Source of the DNA: SPGG2 sp964194625
GTDB lineage: Bacteria > Pseudomonadota > Gammaproteobacteria > Acidiferrobacterales > SPGG2
Assembly: GCA_964194625.1 (NCBI GenBank)
Contig: CAXMNC010000207.1
Location: 20,092 to 84,091, forward strand
Reading direction: 5' to 3'
DNA length: 64,000 nt
Shown here one piece after another: positions 1 to 8,677 of the stretch. Both the position numbers and the translations under genes were made by a program. Within the stretch, counting starts at the first letter, position 1, and each line of letters starts with the position of its first letter. The notes under the pieces were generated by a model, which saw only the letters and a program-made list of their open reading frames with translations, did not search any database and was not told the DNA's origin.

Positions 1-221
1 GTCCACGTATACATTTCGAGAACGGTCTGCTTAGCATCGAAGGTGGGTTCGAATTGGATGGGCTAGCCGAACTTACGGCAGAATTTCCTAATCACAAGCT
101 GTGGCGGGATCGTAATTTGTTCTTCGGGGGGGTTCACGTAGCGCAACGCAATGCCGCCGATAAATCGTTTACTGGTGCTGGTGACCCGCGCCGGGGCGGC
201 ACGTCGCTAAGGGTAGGCTAA
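1..221 (+). CDS. ggt: Gamma-glutamyltransferase, C-terminal end (5' cut by window)
   Basis: An open frame runs in from the left edge (codon phase begins at base 3) and ends with TAA at 219-221. The last ~72 residues contain LFFGGVHVAQ followed by GAGDPRRGG, which is the typical tail of the small subunit of gamma-glutamyltranspeptidase. That enzyme family cleaves glutathione and other gamma-glutamyl compounds in the periplasm. The catalytic Thr lies upstream of the window, so activity cannot be judged. The next gene starts 15 bp downstream on the same strand. Confidence 0.75.
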   Translation, partial: PRIHFENGLLSIEGGFELDGLAELTAEFPNHKLWRDRNLFFGGVHVAQRNAADKSFTGAGDPRRGGTSLRVG

Positions 222-236
222 GCACCGTCTCCCGTC

Positions 237-1391
237 ATGGCGCGTATCTTGACCAAGAGGCGGATAATCACTGCCCTTGTTCTGTCAGCAACAGCTTTAT
301 TGCTGCTGTTAGTTGGTCCCCCTTTTCGCGCCTACGAAACTACGCGATTGTTACTCGGGCTAGCCAATCTCACGTCTTCCGTCGACAAGGGTGAGACGGG
401 ATCGTTAACGCGCGAGACGGTGACTTATCGGGTAGGGCAACAACGCCGCCTCGGTGATGTATATCACCCTGCCGGTCGCCCACTAGGCGGCATTGTGCTG
501 CTCCATGGTGCGGCGCCATTGGGCAAGGACAACCCACGCCTGGTGGCGTTTGCCGCTACCCTCGCGCGTGCTCGTTTTATCGTCTTAGTGCCGGACATCG
601 TGGGGCTGCGCGAGCTACAGCTACGAGCCGACAACACACTCTATGTTGTCGATGCGGTTTCCTATATGAAGGCGTCGCTCGAACTCACTAGTGAGCAAAA
701 CATAGGCATTGTAGCGCTTAGTGTCGCCAGTGCGCCCGCCTTCATGGCCGCCCTAAACCCGGAGATTCGAGACGATGTACGCTTTATCCTCGCCGTTGGT
801 GGCTATTACGATCTGTCAACAACGCTTAGGTTCGCCACAACTGGCTACTATCACGACGGACACGCGTGGCAATACCACGAACCCAATGACTATGCAAAAT
901 GGGTATTTCTGCTGAGCAATGTCGAAAAACTCGGCAGTCGCACAGACCGAGCAATTTTGTCGCAAGTTGCCAAGCGTATGTTAAAAAAACAAGGCGCTGA
1001 TGCAGCGGAACTTGTATCGCAACTCACTCCTGAAGGTCACGCAGTTTACGAGCTCATAAACAATACTGATGTAGATAATACTAATGCCTTGCTTGCACAG
1101 CTACCGTCTGAGGTGAGGTCTGAGATACACGCCCTAAGCTTGAACAGTTACGAATTGACACATTTATCAGCGCGCGTGATCCTTGTTCATGGCTTCGACG
1201 ATCCCATCATTCCCTACACTGAAAGTGTCGCCCTAGCTCGGGCGTTACCGGCAGCACAAACAAAGCTATTCCTAATCAATGGCCTTGTTCACGTGGATCT
1301 GGATCGGAATATCATTGATTATTGGCGTTTGTGGCGTGCCGTCCGTGCGCTGCTTATCGAGCGCGACCGCCAATGGGCACATTCGAACTGA
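237..1391 (+). CDS. Membrane-anchored alpha/beta hydrolase
   Basis: 384 residues with a basic N-terminus and one hydrophobic segment at about 9-27, so probably anchored in the inner membrane with the catalytic domain in the periplasm. The fold is recognisable from the oxyanion strand ending LLHG (about 87-91), a nucleophile elbow ALSVA with Ser162 (the usual glycines of GxSxG are replaced), an Asp pair at about 321-322 in HGFDDPI, and a His at about 352 in GLVHVD. The substrate is unknown. The relaxed elbow is unusual but is seen in other alpha/beta hydrolases. It begins 15 bp after the gamma-glutamyltransferase end and could be cotranscribed. No clear Shine-Dalgarno precedes the ATG. Confidence 0.7.
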   Translation: MARILTKRRIITALVLSATALLLLLVGPPFRAYETTRLLLGLANLTSSVDKGETGSLTRETVTYRVGQQRRLGDVYHPAGRPLGGIVLLHGAAPLGKDNPRLVAFAATLARARFIVLVPDIVGLRELQLRADNTLYVVDAVSYMKASLELTSEQNIGIVALSVASAPAFMAALNPEIRDDVRFILAVGGYYDLSTTLRFATTGYYHDGHAWQYHEPNDYAKWVFLLSNVEKLGSRTDRAILSQVAKRMLKKQGADAAELVSQLTPEGHAVYELINNTDVDNTNALLAQLPSEVRSEIHALSLNSYELTHLSARVILVHGFDDPIIPYTESVALARALPAAQTKLFLINGLVHVDLDRNIIDYWRLWRAVRALLIERDRQWAHSN

Positions 1392-1422
1392 TACGATACG
1401 AAAAATAGATAGGGCGTTACGC

Positions 1423-1911
1423 CTAAGAACGTAACCAAGAAAGAAAGGGCTTGATGATAATGTTCTGGTATTGTTCGGCTACTTCACTATTCCGGTCGAG
1501 CTCGCGACGGCAACGGATATTGCACACCTTGTTTATATATTGTTGCGCACGAAATGCATCAACTTCACCCTCGACAGCCGCAAAGTCGATCTGCTCTAGA
1601 TATAGCCAAAAGTCAGGATCGCGGGACAACGTTGAGGCACTGCGGGAAAGTGGCTGAGCCTTAAGCGCGTTTTCAAGCCGCTCGCGTCTAACCGGATTTA
1701 TGCGTCTGCAGTGCTCATTTATCTTGTGTAGATTCAGCAAGTAACGGGGGTCAGCGTCGTTCGCGTGTCGAGCGAAAGCCGCCCTCAGTATACTCACGCT
1801 TTCGGCGTCGGGTACGTGCAGGGTAAGCGTACAACCACTGCTGGTAGTTTCATTCCAATCCGCCAGTTCTACCTTGCACTGTAGAGCGAGCACATCGTCA
1901 CGTCGACTCAT
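1423..1911 (-). CDS. Hypothetical protein, translationally coupled to the upstream small gene
   Basis: 162 residues if started at the ATG at 1911, whose A is also the last base of the TAA stop of the upstream gene (TAATG overlap). A longer reading from 2010 would overlap the upstream gene by 100 bp and is less likely. The protein is rich in charged residues, with several Arg/Glu-rich predicted helices in its middle (for example NPVRRERLENALKAQ), and ends in a hydrophobic PFLSWLRS. No signal peptide or membrane segment is visible. I do not recognise a family. The overlap implies that the two proteins are made together. Confidence 0.6.
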   Translation of the reverse strand: MSRRDDVLALQCKVELADWNETTSSGCTLTLHVPDAESVSILRAAFARHANDADPRYLLNLHKINEHCRRINPVRRERLENALKAQPLSRSASTLSRDPDFWLYLEQIDFAAVEGEVDAFRAQQYINKVCNIRCRRELDRNSEVAEQYQNIIIKPFLSWLRS

Positions 1912-2132
1912 TAGTGCAGCATCGTCGGCGCCTCGATCTGTGCCAGCGCCATTTGTACAACTTGCTCCAGTGTTGCCTTCTTGGGAATCGACTGGATGTT
2001 TGTGAACCAAACCTGCTCTACCGTGCAGTCCTCGTCCATAAACTGATTCGAGGTTATCGGCGTGCCGATAAACACCCCGCGGCTGCCATCCTCAAGATCA
2101 ATAATGACCATCTGTACTTGTTGCATACTCAT
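1911..2132 (-). CDS. Small hypothetical protein (73 aa), first gene of a coupled pair
   Basis: 73 residues with an excellent ribosome binding site (AAGGAG, 6 bases before ATG). The N-terminus MSMQQVQMVIIDLEDGSRG looks like a beta hairpin, followed by VFIGTPITSNQF and a C-terminal helix rich in Gln and Ala. The protein is acidic and soluble-looking. The family is not recognised. The stop codon overlaps the start of the next gene, so a stable partnership is likely. The 377 bp upstream hold no gene and should contain the promoter. Confidence 0.65.
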   Translation of the reverse strand: MSMQQVQMVIIDLEDGSRGVFIGTPITSNQFMDEDCTVEQVWFTNIQSIPKKATLEQVVQMALAQIEAPTMLH

Positions 2133-2509
2133 CGGTTACTCCTTCGCTAGTGGCCCCGGGACGATAGTTGGGTTGTTGCCCGGTGGCCTATCGGTATCGC
2201 AGTAGACTGCATACGCGTGTGATCTTGCATATCTCATGCCAGCCGTCATTTCGCCGCCTAAGCTGCGGTTATCGGCCTGTTTTCAAGGGCAGGGCGACCA
2301 CAGGCAAATATTGGCCCGAGGGCGCTGCATCAACCGTCCGGGGTTGCCACCGGCAGCTAAAATGATACGCCTAAACCAGAAAACACTTATTCATTAAGGG
2401 TTTGAAACAACGCCAACCGCCCAAAACGGCAGTTGTCGATGAAGCCACGTTTGGTTAGGGGCCAAAATCGGCCATGGTTTGCCCATTAGGGGCACACCCG
2501 CGCCGGGCG
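2133..2509. other. Intergenic region, no gene seen
   Basis: This 377-bp stretch lies upstream of the minus-strand coupled pair and downstream of the SirB1-like gene. Short open frames in it lack ribosome binding sites and family features. It should hold the promoter of the pair. I see no clear hairpin, repeat or RNA gene. Confidence 0.5.
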
Positions 2510-3346
2510 TTAATGTAGGGTGGAGGCTTGGCCTTGCAGCTCAATAATGCGCGCTCGAATATCCACGGCATCGGCCGCGTCCGGTTCGAGGTCGAAATAA
2601 TTGCGCAGATCTTCTAGCGCGGCGTGAACACATTCCAACCGTTGATATATCAACCCCCGGTCTCGTAAATCCTCGGCGCTATCCGGCACAATCGAGAGAA
2701 CCCGTTCGACAACCGACAGTGCCTTGTCGAATTCATCAGTGCGCAAGTAGCTAGTTTTAAGATTTCGCAATACACGCGCAAGAATCTCTTTCTTGTTGGC
2801 ACTGTCGAGCAGCGGATTCAACGACATCTCCGTGTGGGCCTCACCGTAAACTCGCTTGAGACGCTCGTGTAAATCTTCCTCGCTAAGCGATATTCCACCT
2901 AGGTATGGATCCAAGATGACGTTACCACGTTTTAAAGGCAGCTTAACCAAAAAATGTCCAGGAAATGCGATGCCCTCTAATCGCAGATCGAGGCGACGGC
3001 CAACTTCCATATAGACGATAGACAAGCTGATCGGGATACCTAATTTGCGCTCCAGCACCTCGTTCAGAAAACTGTTTCGAGGATCGTGGTAATCCTCACT
3101 ATTACCGGCGAACCCCTGTTCCTTGAAGAGATAATGGTTCATGGTAGCAACAATATGCTCCGGTGTTGCATCCAGCGTCACACGCGCACGAACGGCATCT
3201 GCTAGCTCGTCAAGCCGCTTCATGTAACTAGCGATGTTTAGGTGTGGGTATTCCTGTTGGGCGATGATCAACGCCGCTTCGACTAGATCCAACGCTTCGT
3301 CTGACATACCGACGAGTTGTTGCCAACGCTCTCTCGGGTTCATCAT
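2510..3346 (-). CDS. SirB1 family protein (transglutaminase-like plus TPR)
   Basis: About 278 residues from the tandem ATGs at 3346/3343, which follow GAGG by about 12 bases. A GTG at 3394, abutting the upstream stop, is possible but adds an unlikely tail. The N-terminal half matches the transglutaminase-like domain of SirB1/YchA proteins (DPRNSFLNEVLERKLGIPISLS, here quoted in part; GIAFPGHFLVK). The C-terminal half has TPR-like helices (LRTDEFDKALSVVERVL, DLRDRGLIYQRLE). The molecular function of the family is poorly known. In enterobacteria it lies near prmC/kdsA, which is not the case here. It directly follows the ParA-type gene and is probably cotranscribed with it. Confidence 0.8.
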   Translation of the reverse strand: MMNPRERWQQLVGMSDEALDLVEAALIIAQQEYPHLNIASYMKRLDELADAVRARVTLDATPEHIVATMNHYLFKEQGFAGNSEDYHDPRNSFLNEVLERKLGIPISLSIVYMEVGRRLDLRLEGIAFPGHFLVKLPLKRGNVILDPYLGGISLSEEDLHERLKRVYGEAHTEMSLNPLLDSANKKEILARVLRNLKTSYLRTDEFDKALSVVERVLSIVPDSAEDLRDRGLIYQRLECVHAALEDLRNYFDLEPDAADAVDIRARIIELQGQASTLH

Positions 3347-3394
3347 ACCGCTGCCTTGCCTCGATCCGAGTGGTGCGCGTTCAAGGCAAGCCAC

Positions 3395-4105
3395 CTACCG
3401 AGGTGATGTCGGCAAACTGCGTTTGCTGTTGAGCCATTTTATTAGGGGCTCCCATAGCTCCATGTCGTAGGCTACTTGCGATGGAGCAAGCTCGCATAAT
3501 CCCAGCCCACGTTCCGCCGCCTGAATGTAATTCTGCGTATCACGTAATGAGGTAAGAAATGGTACTTTCAGTCGATCAAGAAAATCGTACAGGGCATCAT
3601 ACGATATCGTATTTTCCCGTACGCGATTTGCTATTACACCCAACTTTGGTTTCAAACGTCTGCCGCCACCGAACATTCGCTTAAAGAAATCTGCAAGAGG
3701 CGCGTCTTGAATATCCCTACGAACCACTTCCTCCGCTTGGCGTAACTCTTGAATGAAAATAGTGGCAGCCCGAATGTCTATCGGAGAAGGGAGCACGGGT
3801 ACGACAATGGTTTGGGCGTAACGAATTAAGGTATGGAGCTGCTTTCCATGGCGTCCCGATGCGACATCCATGATGACATAGTCGGTATCGCGTGCTACAC
3901 GCGGGGTATCCCGCCACGCTGCAATCCCCTCGATCGGCGGACGGCCTCCCGGTCGTACCTTCAGCCACTGCAGGCTTGAACCTTGAGGATCGAAATCCGC
4001 CAGCACCACAGACTTGCCCTGGCTTGCATAGTACGCGGCGAGGTTGGTCGCCAGGGTGCTCTTACCTGACCCACCCTTCGCATTGAGCATCATTATTGTG
4101 CGCAT
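3395..4105 (-). CDS. ParA/MinD-type ATPase
   Basis: 236 residues from ATG 4105, placed 5 bases after AAGGAG. The GTG six bases upstream would overlap that site. A deviant Walker A motif, NAKGGSGKST, lies near the N-terminus, with ADFDPQGSS (switch I) and DYVIMDVASG (Walker B) following. These mark a dimerising ParA-family ATPase. There is no ParB-like gene next to it, so this is more likely an orphan ATPase that positions a protein cargo or acts in surface organisation than a plasmid partition protein. The SirB1-like gene starts about 48 bp after its stop. Confidence 0.85.
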   Translation of the reverse strand: MRTIMMLNAKGGSGKSTLATNLAAYYASQGKSVVLADFDPQGSSLQWLKVRPGGRPPIEGIAAWRDTPRVARDTDYVIMDVASGRHGKQLHTLIRYAQTIVVPVLPSPIDIRAATIFIQELRQAEEVVRRDIQDAPLADFFKRMFGGGRRLKPKLGVIANRVRENTISYDALYDFLDRLKVPFLTSLRDTQNYIQAAERGLGLCELAPSQVAYDMELWEPLIKWLNSKRSLPTSPR

Positions 4106-4227
4106 CAGCACTCCTTACCCCTAAGGAGAATGTGCTTATTATATGTTAGGTACTTTACTCGCCGCAAAAATCGCAGAAAGCCCGCTATTTAGCACCCCTT
4201 TGCCATCATCTGTCGGCGGCAAAAGAT

Positions 4228-5718
4228 TCACCGCGCTGTTGAAGAAGGTAGGCCTTCCGGGCTGACGGATTTGTCGCTGTGGGCTTGAAAATAATCCTTA
4301 ACCGCAATCATTGCTCGGCAGTCGTCTTCGTTGTAACTCAAGATGCGCTGAAGCATCTCTTCTCGAGAAGGATCCTTCAGGTGCTCGTTGTACCAGGCAA
4401 TGGAGTTGGCGCCACTCGGATCACGATCGCGCCACTTGAACCCGACCAGATTTGCGATCTGCTTGATCCCGTAGGAATAGGTCGGCCAGTCTGAGTATTT
4501 CACGACCAGATCGGTATAAAGATCATATTCCTGCTCCACATACCGTTCGAAAACCGACGCATCCAGCCCGTATCGCTCCATCAGCCGCTTAAGCGTCGTA
4601 CGTTCCTTTGAAGAATAAACGTAGAACACGGCGTCCCTCGTCTGCGCCAGAAGCCGCCAGAAATCCCGTGCCACCTTTTCTTCCTCATCCGGCGTTCGGG
4701 CGAGAAAATATTGAAAGCGCTCTACCCCTGGCCGCTCGCGCACGACAAGACCGAACAGGTAGGTAAGATTGCGCGTGGGGTCGTCTTCAATATCAAAATA
4801 GATCTCGCGATCAGAATCGGGAAACGTGTAACCCGGGCGAATAGAGGGTGTGGCCCGCAACATGACACGTGCGCGTTCTTTCATGCGCACAAGACTAGCC
4901 TGACCCATACGTGCGATCTTCTTCGGCCCGCTGACGTAATCCTCGACCTCCATTTCGGCAATATCGTAGATATTGGCAAGTCCGACCTTCTTAAGGTCAA
5001 ACTTCACCTTGCCGACAAAATATAGGCCGCTTGGGTCGCGCGTACCTTCAACCCAACGCCGGCATTTCGCATACCAATGGCATTGATGGCACCCGCTGCC
5101 AAGAACCGGCTCTGAAGTTTCACGGCCCGAGATCAACTCTTCTACTTCTCGCAAGGCAGTTTGGAACGATAGCGAGAACTCCTGGGGATCGAATTCTTCT
5201 ATCTCTTTGTTAACATTAATTATGCGTGCGATCGGTGACACATAACCCTGGATTCGCTTCAGAATTTCGCGATAGAACATGACCTGAAAGGCGTAGTGCG
5301 ATTTGAACCGACGACGGTCGCGCCTACGTTCTTCCCAACCCTTGCCCGCCTTAATATCAATGGGCTCGTAATAGAATTCGCCGAGCTGCGAACTGTGATC
5401 CGCATGCTTAACTAGAAGGTCGGGCCGACCAACCCAATTATCTGCCTTGATTCCGCCCTGGAAGATGATGTCGGTGCCGGTCGCCATCAATTCGGTCGAA
5501 CGCTTGCACGCCGCATCTATATCCATAGACTGAAGATCTACATAGGCGTCGTTGTGCATGGCTTCCATATACTCGCGTTCATTCTGCAGACCCATCTCCC
5601 AAAGGAGTTGGACAAAGGAACTGGCCTCGCTCCTTTCAGCACGGTCGCCATGTGCGTCCAGGTAGACGCGATGGGCGCATTTCGTGTAGTTATACAGATC
5701 TTGTGCGGTGATCTTCAT
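4228..5718 (-). CDS. TM0106 family RecB-like nuclease with Fe-S cysteines
   Basis: 496 residues. The N-terminal part is a RecB/Cas4-type nuclease: GRPD at 97-100, PIDIKAGK with Asp121 and Lys123, and Gln145 in YAFQ. Four cysteines (C14, C210, C213, C219) are spaced like the iron-sulfur staple of Cas4 and AddB nucleases. The C-terminal half begins with YFDIEDDP (Asp308, Glu310) and ends with YNEDDCRAM, an RNase H-like/DEDD exonuclease pattern found in TM0106 proteins. So the chain probably carries two nuclease folds acting on DNA. It stands alone, with its start 112 bp from the divergent propeller gene. Its role in the cell is unknown. Confidence 0.85.
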   Translation of the reverse strand: MKITAQDLYNYTKCAHRVYLDAHGDRAERSEASSFVQLLWEMGLQNEREYMEAMHNDAYVDLQSMDIDAACKRSTELMATGTDIIFQGGIKADNWVGRPDLLVKHADHSSQLGEFYYEPIDIKAGKGWEERRRDRRRFKSHYAFQVMFYREILKRIQGYVSPIARIINVNKEIEEFDPQEFSLSFQTALREVEELISGRETSEPVLGSGCHQCHWYAKCRRWVEGTRDPSGLYFVGKVKFDLKKVGLANIYDIAEMEVEDYVSGPKKIARMGQASLVRMKERARVMLRATPSIRPGYTFPDSDREIYFDIEDDPTRNLTYLFGLVVRERPGVERFQYFLARTPDEEEKVARDFWRLLAQTRDAVFYVYSSKERTTLKRLMERYGLDASVFERYVEQEYDLYTDLVVKYSDWPTYSYGIKQIANLVGFKWRDRDPSGANSIAWYNEHLKDPSREEMLQRILSYNEDDCRAMIAVKDYFQAHSDKSVSPEGLPSSTAR

Positions 5719-5842
5719 AGTGGGTGATATCGGTATCTTATCCCGGAATTGACATTACGATACATCGGTTGAGAATCCGCCACGGGACACCCCGAGAAAC
5801 TAATAGGTGACGATGACGTTCTAAACCAAAGTGGGCAGGAAA

Positions 5843-6847
5843 ATGAAATCAGGCGTCCAGATCGCATGTTGTTTCTTCTTGCTGTGGTGTACCGCCAGTG
5901 CTGAGCCCGGGTCGTTCATTTACCCGACTAATCCCGCGATCGTCGACGATGCAGTGTATGTATCGGGCCACGGCGTCAGCCGGTTTCAGCGTCGCACTTT
6001 AACGCCGATTTGGCATGTGCTAGTTGGATTAAACACACTAGAACCAGTAGCCACACCCACGGCGATACTAGTTGGTAGTACAACCGGTTTGTACGCGCTT
6101 GACCCCGCCACCGGTCGCAATCTATGGCGCATTGCGTCCAAGAGCACGTTGTTTTCACCGGCAGCCGCCAACAACATTGCCTACATAGGTGGGATTGATG
6201 GGTCGGTGCGGGCAGTTTCTATCGACACCGGTCACGTGGTCTGGCGTCGTGACTATGGCGGTTGGATCTACACGCCCGCGATTTTCCAAGATCGACTGGT
6301 GGTGGGTGGCAAGGAGGGAGTGCTTAGAGGGATTGACGCCAAAACGGGTGATCAGCTGTGGAAAAAGGTGTTAGCCCAGGAGTTGGTGTATCGCCCGGTA
6401 GCCGCGCCTGGTGGAAGGGCTGTCGCCACATTATTCAGTGGCGAAGTGCTGATGATCGATGCGAGTGACGGCAAGATTCGTTGGCGCGTTAAGAGTGAAA
6501 CGCCCAGCTTTCCGCCCGCAATATCTAACGGACGACTCTATTTTGGGACGTTCGACGGTCGCGTTCAAGCAAGAGCTCTGAGCAATGGTCACCTCATCTG
6601 GGAGCAACAGCTTAACGGTCGATTGCATTACTTGCCGCATATCGTAAACGGCATCGTTTTGGTTGGTACCAATCAAGCGGAACTTGCCGCGTACGATGCT
6701 ACAACAGGAAAACGATTATGGCATCACAAAGATATGCACGAGCTAATTACCGGGCCGGTAGTGATAAACAACAAGGTAGTCAGTTTCACCGAAGAAAAGC
6801 ATGTGCTGTCTTGGCCCGCATCCTTCTTGGGCGGCTTGAGCCCCTGA
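5843..6847 (+). CDS. Exported PQQ-type beta-propeller repeat protein
   Basis: 334 residues from ATG 5843. A GTG 12 bases earlier is also possible. A signal peptide covers about residues 1-20 (IACCFFLLWCTASA, cleavage after ASA). The rest is a run of BamB/PQQ-like blades with the repeated pattern TGxxLW or xxVW (LWRIAS, VWRRDYG, LWKKVL, IRWRVK, LIWEQQ, LWHHKD). It should fold as a 7- or 8-bladed propeller in the periplasm. There is no dehydrogenase catalytic signature, so a binding or assembly role is more likely than an enzyme. It converges on the methyltransferase gene with a 2-bp gap. Confidence 0.8.
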   Translation: MKSGVQIACCFFLLWCTASAEPGSFIYPTNPAIVDDAVYVSGHGVSRFQRRTLTPIWHVLVGLNTLEPVATPTAILVGSTTGLYALDPATGRNLWRIASKSTLFSPAAANNIAYIGGIDGSVRAVSIDTGHVVWRRDYGGWIYTPAIFQDRLVVGGKEGVLRGIDAKTGDQLWKKVLAQELVYRPVAAPGGRAVATLFSGEVLMIDASDGKIRWRVKSETPSFPPAISNGRLYFGTFDGRVQARALSNGHLIWEQQLNGRLHYLPHIVNGIVLVGTNQAELAAYDATTGKRLWHHKDMHELITGPVVINNKVVSFTEEKHVLSWPASFLGGLSP

Positions 6848-6849
6848 TC

Positions 6850-7449
6850 TCAATTCTTTCGACCTAACACACAACCCTGCTCTTCGAATCCCACTGAATG
6901 GGGAACCTTCAAAGGCGCTTCGTCTGACCAGCGCCATCGGGTTTGCGAAAACAACCGTCGCATTTCTGACAAATCGCAGTGAAATGGCGGACCGCCCGGT
7001 CGCTCCGTTTGCATAAAGAGTATGAATAGCTGGCCATCCGAGTGAAGCCAGCGGTGCAAGCGCCGCTCGTAGTCCGGCCATTGCGACAGCACCATCGCAC
7101 ACAAACTGGTTTGATCATAGATCGCATCGTAGGCGCCATCAGGTTCCCATGCGAACACGTCAACCTGTTGAACGTCCGCGTGCAATCGCTGCTCGCCTAG
7201 ACGTTGCTGCAGAGTAGCGATCGCCGTCGGCGCGACGTCCAGAGCGGTAACATCGAAACCACAACGTGTTAACTCTATTACTTCGTGGCCACGCCCACAG
7301 CCGGGTACTAGAATGCGTCCGGGGATCAGCGTACCCGTCTCGAGCCAATGATATAGCGCCGGACTTACACCTTGCCTGTCCCAGGGTATGTGACCATCGG
7401 CGTAACGGTTATCCCACCATTCTCGACTTAGGTCCTTGTCTTCGCTCAC
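6850..7449 (-). CDS. TPMT-like SAM-dependent methyltransferase
   Basis: 199 residues from a GTG at 7449 (GGGG about 6 bases upstream). A TTG at 7467 would add six residues. It carries the thiopurine/thiol methyltransferase signature: EWWDNRYADGHIPWD at the start, the SAM-binding loop ILVPGCGRGHEV, the acidic strand VTALDVAP, and GGPPFHCD near the end. This family transfers methyl groups to sulfur, selenium, tellurium or halide acceptors, and the acceptor here is unknown. It is the last gene of a five-gene minus-strand run that begins with the serB-like gene, 24 bp after the phosphodiesterase stop. Confidence 0.8.
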   Translation of the reverse strand: MSEDKDLSREWWDNRYADGHIPWDRQGVSPALYHWLETGTLIPGRILVPGCGRGHEVIELTRCGFDVTALDVAPTAIATLQQRLGEQRLHADVQQVDVFAWEPDGAYDAIYDQTSLCAMVLSQWPDYERRLHRWLHSDGQLFILFMQTERPGGPPFHCDLSEMRRLFSQTRWRWSDEAPLKVPHSVGFEEQGCVLGRKN

Positions 7450-7473
7450 GCCAAGCCCCGCGTGCAATCGACA

Positions 7474-8631
7474 CTAGGTCTCGACAACGATAAGAGGGAC
7501 ATACATCTCCTCTTCGCTAACACCGCCATGGACACTGGTGTGCTCATAACGGCGTTCGCCGAAAGTCCAATCCTTGATGACATAGCGGCCCTTCATTACC
7601 AACGCATAGTGTCCAATCCTATCCCATAGTCGTGGATTCGGCTCGCCAAGCCCGAAGAAACCCTGCTCCACTAATTGCCTGCTTTCGTAGATCTCAGCAC
7701 AGTAACCAAATCGGTCTTGGGCGTATTCTTTAAACCGCTCGTGCCGATCAGGATGCACATAGCAGAACGCAACACGCGGTTCGCCACATAACGGCAATGC
7801 AAGTGTGCTTGCCAGCTCTGGATGTGACTTTAGTTGAACTAGTCTGTCTGGCCCAGTGTCGATAAAGCCATGATCAGCGGTCACAATTACAGTTGTACCA
7901 CTACCCTCAATACGATCAAGGAAACGTGCAAATGCCGCGTCCAGTTGATCGAAATGTTTTGTTACCTCCTTGCTTTGCGTTCCGTGGGTGTGTGACAGGG
8001 TGTCAAATTCTGGCCAGTAGGCATAGATGTATTGGCGTGAACCAGTGCGACGGATAATTTTCTCGATAACTCGAAAACACTGCTTCAACGATGTATACGC
8101 CCATCTTTCGGCCGGTCCACTGTGGGCAGTCGTGTATTCAGATTCGACGATATGAGCAGGTAAGACGATATGAGAAGGGGTGTCGATGCCTTCGAACATA
8201 GACGGCTGATCGAATAACTTACGGGCATCGACACCGGCGTTTGTTAACGACGTCTCACTTGAGCGTCGCCTAAACAGCAGTGGCGCCACAACAGCACCGA
8301 GTTCCTTAAAATAGGTGAACCAACCAGTAAGGGCGTGTTGTTGTGGCGCCGTGCCGGTAAAAAAGCTGGTAATAGCGGACGCCGTGGTCGATGGAAATAC
8401 CGACGTTATACGATCTACCAGGTGTCCATAGAGGACACCTCGACCACGCTGTTTCAAGTAAGTATGACCAAGGCCGTCAATAACAATAAGCACGATGCTA
8501 CCGGCAGTATTGGGCTTCGATAGAGTCAGCTGCGACAAAGTGCCATAACTTGGCTGGCGGCCGCCCAATGCGACCTGAATTGAGCTTACTAGATTAACAA
8601 TACTTCCGTTTTTGTAGTCTGGTAAGTGCAC
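7474..8631 (-). CDS. Alkaline phosphatase superfamily phosphodiesterase/nucleotide pyrophosphatase
   Basis: 385 residues, starting at a GTG. Metal and nucleophile motifs of type I phosphodiesterases are visible: IVIDGLG (Asp52), FPSTTAS with the expected nucleophilic Thr82, a WPEFDTLSHTHG metal-binding segment, and VTADHGF. There is no signal peptide, so it seems cytoplasmic. The natural substrate is unknown, and nucleotide or phospholipid head-group diesters are typical for the family. It sits 46 bp downstream of pirin and 24 bp upstream of the methyltransferase in the same run. Confidence 0.8.
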   Translation of the reverse strand: MHLPDYKNGSIVNLVSSIQVALGGRQPSYGTLSQLTLSKPNTAGSIVLIVIDGLGHTYLKQRGRGVLYGHLVDRITSVFPSTTASAITSFFTGTAPQQHALTGWFTYFKELGAVVAPLLFRRRSSETSLTNAGVDARKLFDQPSMFEGIDTPSHIVLPAHIVESEYTTAHSGPAERWAYTSLKQCFRVIEKIIRRTGSRQYIYAYWPEFDTLSHTHGTQSKEVTKHFDQLDAAFARFLDRIEGSGTTVIVTADHGFIDTGPDRLVQLKSHPELASTLALPLCGEPRVAFCYVHPDRHERFKEYAQDRFGYCAEIYESRQLVEQGFFGLGEPNPRLWDRIGHYALVMKGRYVIKDWTFGERRYEHTSVHGGVSEEEMYVPLIVVET

Positions 8632-8677
8632 CCGCTACCCGTGGGACGAAGTTAATGTTTTCACTATTCTTGTCTCT

